This document shows, piece by piece, positions 61,301 through 64,000 of a DNA stretch of 64,000 bases (within the stretch, counting starts at the first letter, position 1; the number at the start of each line of letters is the position of its first letter). The notes under the pieces were generated by a model. It was given only the letters and a program-made list of their open reading frames with translations, had not been told where the DNA came from and made no database searches. Source of the DNA: Watersipora subatra (lineage: Eukaryota > Bryozoa > Gymnolaemata > Cheilostomatida > Watersiporidae); the NCBI RefSeq assembly GCF_963576615.1, contig NC_088711.1, forward strand, positions 23,406,182 through 23,470,181, given 5' to 3'. A program made the position numbers and the translations under genes.

Positions 61301-63992
61301 CCATCTTCTTGACCTTAGCTTGAATCCATAAGCTGCAGTAAAAGAATCTAGGAGATCAACGCCGCCCATGCTTTGGTTGTAGCTTGCTACTATAGCTGGC
61401 ATTGCAAAGTACTCATAGTTCTTTTTACTCTTTACCCATCTCCTGACTTGCTGTGTTGGCTCAACACCTGTGAAAGAAGAAAGCAGGCTGACTGCCCTAT
61501 TATCATACCATCGCACTGCAATGATGTTATGGTTTTGATCTACTCGATAATCGATGGTACCACGCCCTTTTTTCTTTAGCTCTTTTTCTTGCAGTAGCGC
61601 ACATTGGCCCATTCTATTTTTTCTTACTGTCCCTGTGTATCTCATCCTTCTTTCATTTAGAGCAGTTATCAATCCCATACTAGTAAAAAAGTTATCAGCA
61701 AATATTTTGTAATTAGAATTATATTTCAATGATTCCGTGAGTTTTAGAACAACATCAGCTCCTTGGCCTAATGCACTTCTTTGACCTGTTCCACCTTGGT
61801 AGGCGTCAAAGTCATATAAAATGCCAGCTGGGTCAGCCCTTCCCCAAATTTTAAACCCCCACGGATGTGGCTTTCCTTTTATGTACTGCTGTATGGGGTT
61901 TGTCTTTCCTCTAAACTCGCTCATCATTTCATCAATGCTGATGTTTTCTTCTGGTGTAAGTTTGAGGCAGTTTTCTCTAAACGATTCTAGCCAAGGTCGC
62001 ACTTTCCAAAGTTTATCCTTCTGCTTGTTTTCGTCACTGACTGTAAGATTGTTGACCACATGCAGCTTGGTGAGCAAGTCACGAAATCTATTTCTGCCTA
62101 TAGCGGTGCTGACAGGAGGGTAGCTGGTTTCAATCTCCCAGTATTGTCTGACTGATGACATTCTAACTAAACCCATGTGAAAATACACCCCAAAAATCTT
62201 TTCAATTTCCTTGTGGTCAGTTTGAACGGAAGTTCCAGTTTTCTGAACACTATAAATGTTGGTCTGCTGTACAATATTGTCAATCATTTCTGTAGAAATG
62301 AACCGCCTAAAATATTCCAATGGGGTGTGAGTCGCTCCATCTACTGGTGGTTCAGGTTTTGGACCAGTGAAATCCAATGCAGATGGTGTGAAATTAGCCT
62401 TGAGCCACCGATATTCTCTCCTCTGCCCCCGAACTGCATTCCCATTTGTTGGTTCCTCTTCTTCTTCATCTTCTGATTCATTATCAGACTCCTTGCAAAA
62501 AAATGTCAACGTCAGCTTCCATGTATCAGTAAAATTTTGTTACCCGAGTATCATAGGCTATTGCAAATGTCTATAAATGTATTTACATGGGCATATGCTT
62601 ATTATGGATGTATACACTATATTATACTGTAGTATATGTACATAAATTAGTATGTACGCTGTATAAGGACAGTTGCAGATATGTGGATATATGTGGAGGC
62701 CGATATAACTTATATTGTACATGTATGTACATTAGTGAATATATGAATAATTTGTTATAAAATGCATATACCTGTTGTAGTTGCAAGTTAGTTTTTTGTT
62801 GGGTAGCATCAAAATCATCATCGTCATCACTTTCTAGTCCTTCATAGTCACTGCTATTTCCATCTATCTCATCTAATACATTGTCCACAGTCATCCTGCG
62901 ATGTTGAGCCATAATTTTATAGTATACCTACATAACAAAATAAAGAGATACAGGTATTATAAATAGTTATACTAATAAGATATTATTGTATAACTATATA
63001 TTTCTAAAGCCAGACCATACTTTCTTATAAATGTTCAATGTGATTTTATTTATGTTATAATTATTATTCGAAACTTTATTACAAATTTCCCTTTATGAAA
63101 ATGCAAATTGTAATATTATTATTATATATGAAATCTCAATGTCTGTATCATGATATACCTAATATTTTATACATGATTGAAAAATGTAGCTTCCTCATTG
63201 TTACAAAGCATCTGATATTTATCACTATGACCATATTCTTTGTTGTGCACAAGTCCCAATGTTGCGCTGGCGCAACACATAGTTTGACACACACAAAAAA
63301 AGATGTTATAGACTAAATTTATGCAACATAAATAGTTTATACAGTTAAACTACCTCTGCACTTGAGTCTAATGTAAAAAAATTCTAAAGTTCTTACCTGA
63401 GAAGAAGCAAGGACAGCTAAGCTAAAATGGCAACTTTTCCCTCTTTTTGATATAGTCACATGGGCAACTTTGAAACACCCTCCTAGGTCACATGATTGAT
63501 GTAACCAACAAAAATCCTTGGAATCCTTGTAGAAAACATGCATTAGAATAAGAAAAATCCAGTTTTAATGCCACAGCAATATTAACTTGGTACTAAATTG
63601 CCTACAAAGTTTGTGTTGCGTATACGCAACACAGGGCCTAACAGGGTTAAATGTTATTTTGGAGCAAGTTGTTTAGCCCTAGCTGCCACTAGTATGTAGT
63701 TAGACAAAGGTATTGAAATTTAGTCTAACCTTTGTGTTATAAAATTGGTATTAAAAGGCTATTGACTGCGCAGGTGGGAGTACTACGATGACAAGTATCT
63801 CAAGAAGGTATTACTCAGAGAAAAACCTGTCACGAAAGAACACAGCATCATGCGCACTCACTCAAAGCTTTCTCTTAAGGATGCCATGCATACAATGCAC
63901 TCTGGTTTCAGTTCAAACAATTTGCAGACAAGCAATGGCCAGTCACTTCTACGGCTTATTTCCAACTGGTCGGTCAGCTCTTTCCAAGACCA
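46287..63992 (+). CDS. Na+/H+ exchanger, SLC9 (NHE) family, 11 coding exons seen, 3' end beyond window
   Basis: This membrane antiporter exchanges Na+ for H+ across the plasma or endosomal membrane. Exons: 46287-46395, 46866-47000, 48178-48347, 48659-48821, 50189-50382, 55076-55326, 55841-56058, 56811-57013, 58585-58674, 59975-60045 and 63774-63992. They sum to 1823 nt (607 codons plus 2 nt) in one frame. The protein has an N-terminal signal-like helix, then [17 protein letters not shown] (139-151), [25 protein letters not shown] with the transport Asn252-Asp253 pair, [13 protein letters not shown] with Arg444, and [11 protein letters not shown] ending the transport domain. [12 protein letters not shown] starts the cytoplasmic tail, which continues past the window. 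The sequence resembles the NHE2/NHE3 plasma-membrane group more than organellar exchangers, but I cannot fix the subfamily. Intron 10 carries a piggyBac element in the opposite orientation. Confidence 0.95.
46866..47000 (+). CDS. NHE exon 2
   Basis: The exon is 135 nt. It encodes [19 protein letters not shown] and [13 protein letters not shown], the first conserved membrane helix of the exchanger domain. It ends at GTACGT. Confidence 0.9.
47001..48177. other. NHE intron 2
   Basis: 1.2 kb, no feature recognised. Confidence 0.8.
48178..48347 (+). CDS. NHE exon 3
   Basis: The exon is 170 nt and begins after ACAG. It encodes [17 protein letters not shown] with the family FPES motif, a hydrophobic helix, and HAETFFQ. 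It ends in phase 0 at GTAAGT. Confidence 0.92.
48659..48821 (+). CDS. NHE exon 4
   Basis: The exon is 163 nt and starts after TTTCAG. It encodes [19 protein letters not shown], the amiloride-region signature of NHE proteins, followed by a helix to GATQIGLT. It ends at GTGAGT. Confidence 0.95.
48822..50188. other. NHE intron 4
   Basis: 1.4 kb, no feature recognised. Confidence 0.8.
50189..50382 (+). CDS. NHE exon 5 (transport motif)
   Basis: The exon is 194 nt and begins after CACAG. It encodes [20 protein letters not shown] and [12 protein letters not shown], including the Asn-Asp pair needed for ion exchange. It ends in phase 0 at GTGAGT, before a 4.7-kb intron full of repeats. Confidence 0.95.
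50527..50931 (+). mobile_element. Dispersed SINE-like element, copy A
   Basis: The copy starts CTAGCTGTACCACCCGGCAT, then TTGCCCGGCTAATAAAAAGG, and ends with GGACATACTTTGAGAAATAT and a TA tail. Copy B at 57.5 kb shares both its start and its end. The family is unnamed here; it is probably non-autonomous. Confidence 0.6.
50932..51040 (+). mobile_element. Pogo/Tigger-like terminal fragment in NHE intron 5
   Basis: TACAGTCCAACCTTTTCAAC followed by GTTCGAAAGGTTATTTGTTC and TTTTCCCATTATAGTTAATA fits the end of a pogo/Tigger element. It starts immediately after the TA-rich tail of a SINE-like copy. Confidence 0.5.
52454..53906. mobile_element. Non-autonomous TIR element in NHE intron 5
   Basis: The left end TACTGTGAAACCTCTAATTG and the right end, read inward, TACCGTAAAACCTCTAATTG are inverted repeats about 1.45 kb apart, with TA at both tips. 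No transposase is visible. Two diverged copies of a segment of about 85 bp lie inside (around 53476-53560 and 53612-53700). Confidence 0.7.
55076..55326 (+). CDS. NHE exon 6
   Basis: The exon is 251 nt and starts after TTCAG. It encodes [10 protein letters not shown], a glycine-rich helix, then [20 protein letters not shown] and MFHLSGIM. The donor GTAAGT splits the last alanine codon. Confidence 0.95.
55841..56058 (+). CDS. NHE exon 7
   Basis: The exon is 218 nt and begins after TTTTAG. It encodes [38 protein letters not shown] and a helix ending in LLYRAIG. All are conserved NHE motifs. Confidence 0.95.
56059..56810. other. NHE intron 7
   Basis: Contains a diverged dispersed repeat (56130-56290) related to 51940-52085. 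No coding sequence. Confidence 0.7.
56811..57013 (+). CDS. NHE exon 8 (GGLRGA motif)
   Basis: The exon is 203 nt and begins after TTGCAG. It encodes [20 protein letters not shown], the family signature with its conserved arginine, and VVMFTVFVQ. It ends at GTGAGG. Confidence 0.96.
57014..58584. other. NHE intron 8
   Basis: 1.6 kb, mostly SINE-like copy B. Nothing coding. Confidence 0.75.
57541..58192 (+). mobile_element. Dispersed SINE-like element, copy B
   Basis: This is the same family as copy A: TACTAGCTGTGCTACCGGTA at the start and AGACATACTTTGAGATGTAT plus a TA tail at the end. It contains a tRNA-like block near 58038-58099 (GCGGCCGATATGGTAGGCC, then GAGATCAAATCTTCCGC), suggesting a nested or composite tRNA-derived SINE. 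Confidence 0.6.
58585..58674 (+). CDS. NHE exon 9 (end of transport domain)
   Basis: The exon is 90 nt and phase 0 at both ends. It encodes [19 protein letters not shown] followed by SMSEQIHGR. It continues directly from FVQ in exon 8. Confidence 0.92.
59147..59694. mobile_element. Tc1/mariner-like MITE in NHE intron 9
   Basis: The left end TA-CAGTGAGGGCCAAAATAG and the right end, read inward, TA-CAATGATGGCCAAAATAG are inverted repeats of about 25 bp, 0.55 kb apart, with TA at both tips. CAGTGnnGGCCAAAA is typical of Tc1/mariner termini. No ORF of use lies inside. Confidence 0.78.
59975..60045 (+). CDS. NHE exon 10 (71 nt, start of cytoplasmic tail)
   Basis: This short exon between TTTTAG and GTTAGT encodes [18 protein letters not shown] and HTLRD. 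The family motif DHMMAxIEDI at the start of the regulatory tail fits exactly. It starts in phase 0 and ends in phase 2, which is what exons 9 and 11 require. It is too short to show as an ORF. Confidence 0.88.
60669..60950 (-). CDS. piggyBac transposase exon 3 (Cys-rich C terminus)
   Basis: The exon is 282 nt after a TTGTAG acceptor. It encodes [19 protein letters not shown], which continues the family C terminus after RKFQ, then the cysteine-rich domain ending CFTNFHKK and a stop. Confidence 0.85.
   Translation of the reverse strand, partial: AGVADALINVNTVKRGQPSLDDSAAAKKISKVVVVNEDVRFDNIGHWPGKCESRGRCRHCKLKNSYTTTVCTKCEVRLCFTEDRNCFTNFHKK
60669..62912 (-). CDS. piggyBac-like transposase (3 exons, 578 aa)
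   Basis: This is a cut-and-paste DDD transposase acting on TTAA sites. On the minus strand, exon 1 (62912-62772), exon 2 (62491-61178) and exon 3 (60950-60669) join in phase 0 at GT-AG borders to 578 residues, a normal piggyBac length. The N terminus is acidic. The catalytic core has [11 protein letters not shown] (Asp234), FADNFFTS (Asp313) and GGVDLLDS (Asp426, Asp429), the positions expected for the three catalytic aspartates. The C-terminal 93 residues hold a cysteine-rich zinc-binding domain with spacing C-x5-C-x2-C, then C-x2-C and LC/CF pairs, which in this family contacts the terminal repeats. No stop or frameshift was seen. Intron boundaries are predicted from sequence only. The closest domesticated relatives would be PGBD-type genes, but the flanking TTAA and TIRs argue for a transposon copy. 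Confidence 0.93.
61178..62491 (-). CDS. piggyBac transposase exon 2 (catalytic core)
   Basis: The exon is 1314 nt (438 codons) between a TTGCAAG acceptor and a GTAAAC donor. It holds the whole DDE_Tnp_1_7-type core including [23 protein letters not shown] and GGVDLLDS. Confidence 0.95.
62772..62912 (-). CDS. piggyBac transposase exon 1
   Basis: The exon is 141 nt starting at ATG and encodes 47 residues: [18 protein letters not shown], then an Asp-rich run, ending LQLQQ at a GTATAT donor. The acidic start is typical of piggyBac transposases. Confidence 0.75.
63774..63992 (+). CDS. NHE exon 11 (cytoplasmic tail, gene continues)
   Basis: The exon is 219 nt and begins after CGCAG. The split codon with exon 10 gives K, then [19 protein letters not shown] and a Ser-rich tail ending VSSFQD. 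It ends at GTAAGT, seven bases before the window ends, so the rest of the tail lies outside. Confidence 0.85.
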
Positions 63993-64000
63993 GTAAGTTG

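Larger units (their letters stand above)
60330..63650 (-). mobile_element. Apparently complete piggyBac-family DNA transposon
   Basis: The element spans 60334-63646 (3313 bp) with the target TTAA at 60330-60333 and 63647-63650. The ends match as inverted repeats: CCCTGTTAAGCCC at the left and CCCTGTTAGGCCC read inward from the right. A palindromic subterminal motif, TGTTGCrTATACGCAACA, occurs at 60466-60483 and 63614-63631, with a related TGTTGCGC-TG-GCGCAACA at 63260-63277. A three-exon transposase without visible lesions lies on the minus strand. The element sits in intron 10 of the exchanger, antisense to it. Confidence 0.93.

Overview
The window is animal nuclear DNA. It is AT-rich, its genes are split by GT-AG introns, microsatellites and minisatellites are abundant, and several eukaryotic transposon families are present. 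The receptor and exchanger sequences fit an invertebrate, most plausibly a lophotrochozoan (mollusc, annelid or bryozoan grade); I cannot name the species from sequence alone. No bacterial operon, rRNA, functional tRNA or CRISPR array was seen.

Three host genes lie on the + strand. (1) nAChR gene A (2482-10079) is a nicotinic acetylcholine receptor alpha-type subunit; seven coding exons through the stop are present and the signal-peptide exon was not found. (2) nAChR gene B (16324-33009) is a complete tandem paralog with eight coding exons that join in frame to a 518-residue protein. Exons 2 to 7 have the same lengths and phases as in gene A. Both proteins keep the Cys-loop, the C-loop vicinal cysteines and a cation-type M2. 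Both replace the loop-A tyrosine by leucine, carry an N-glycosylation sequon inside loop C, and share a five-cysteine cluster in the M3-M4 loop. (3) An SLC9-type Na+/H+ exchanger (46287-63992, running off the window) has eleven coding exons giving 607 codons, including a 71-nt exon that is too short to stand out as an ORF.

Mobile DNA is concentrated in introns and intergenic space. Intron 1 of gene B holds a decayed antisense BEL/Pao LTR-retrotransposon relic (about 17.3-22.1 kb), a long inverted repeat (16532-16705) and a TTAA-flanked foldback element. Two further foldback copies lie head-to-head around one shared TTAA at 43.5 kb and form a roughly 1.8-kb palindrome. Intron 10 of the exchanger holds an apparently complete piggyBac transposon (60334-63646) with TTAA on both sides, matching terminal repeats, subterminal palindromes and a three-exon 578-residue transposase that keeps its catalytic aspartates. 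Other exchanger introns hold TIR elements flanked by TA and copies of a dispersed SINE-like family.

Tandem arrays include a TG tract, a CT tract and a 12-bp array within the receptor introns, a 43-bp array between the receptors, a 30-bp x 27 array at 40 kb, a 47-bp array at 44.6 kb and a 34-bp array just upstream of the exchanger start. The rest of the 10.1-16.3 kb and 33.0-46.3 kb intervals shows no convincing genes.
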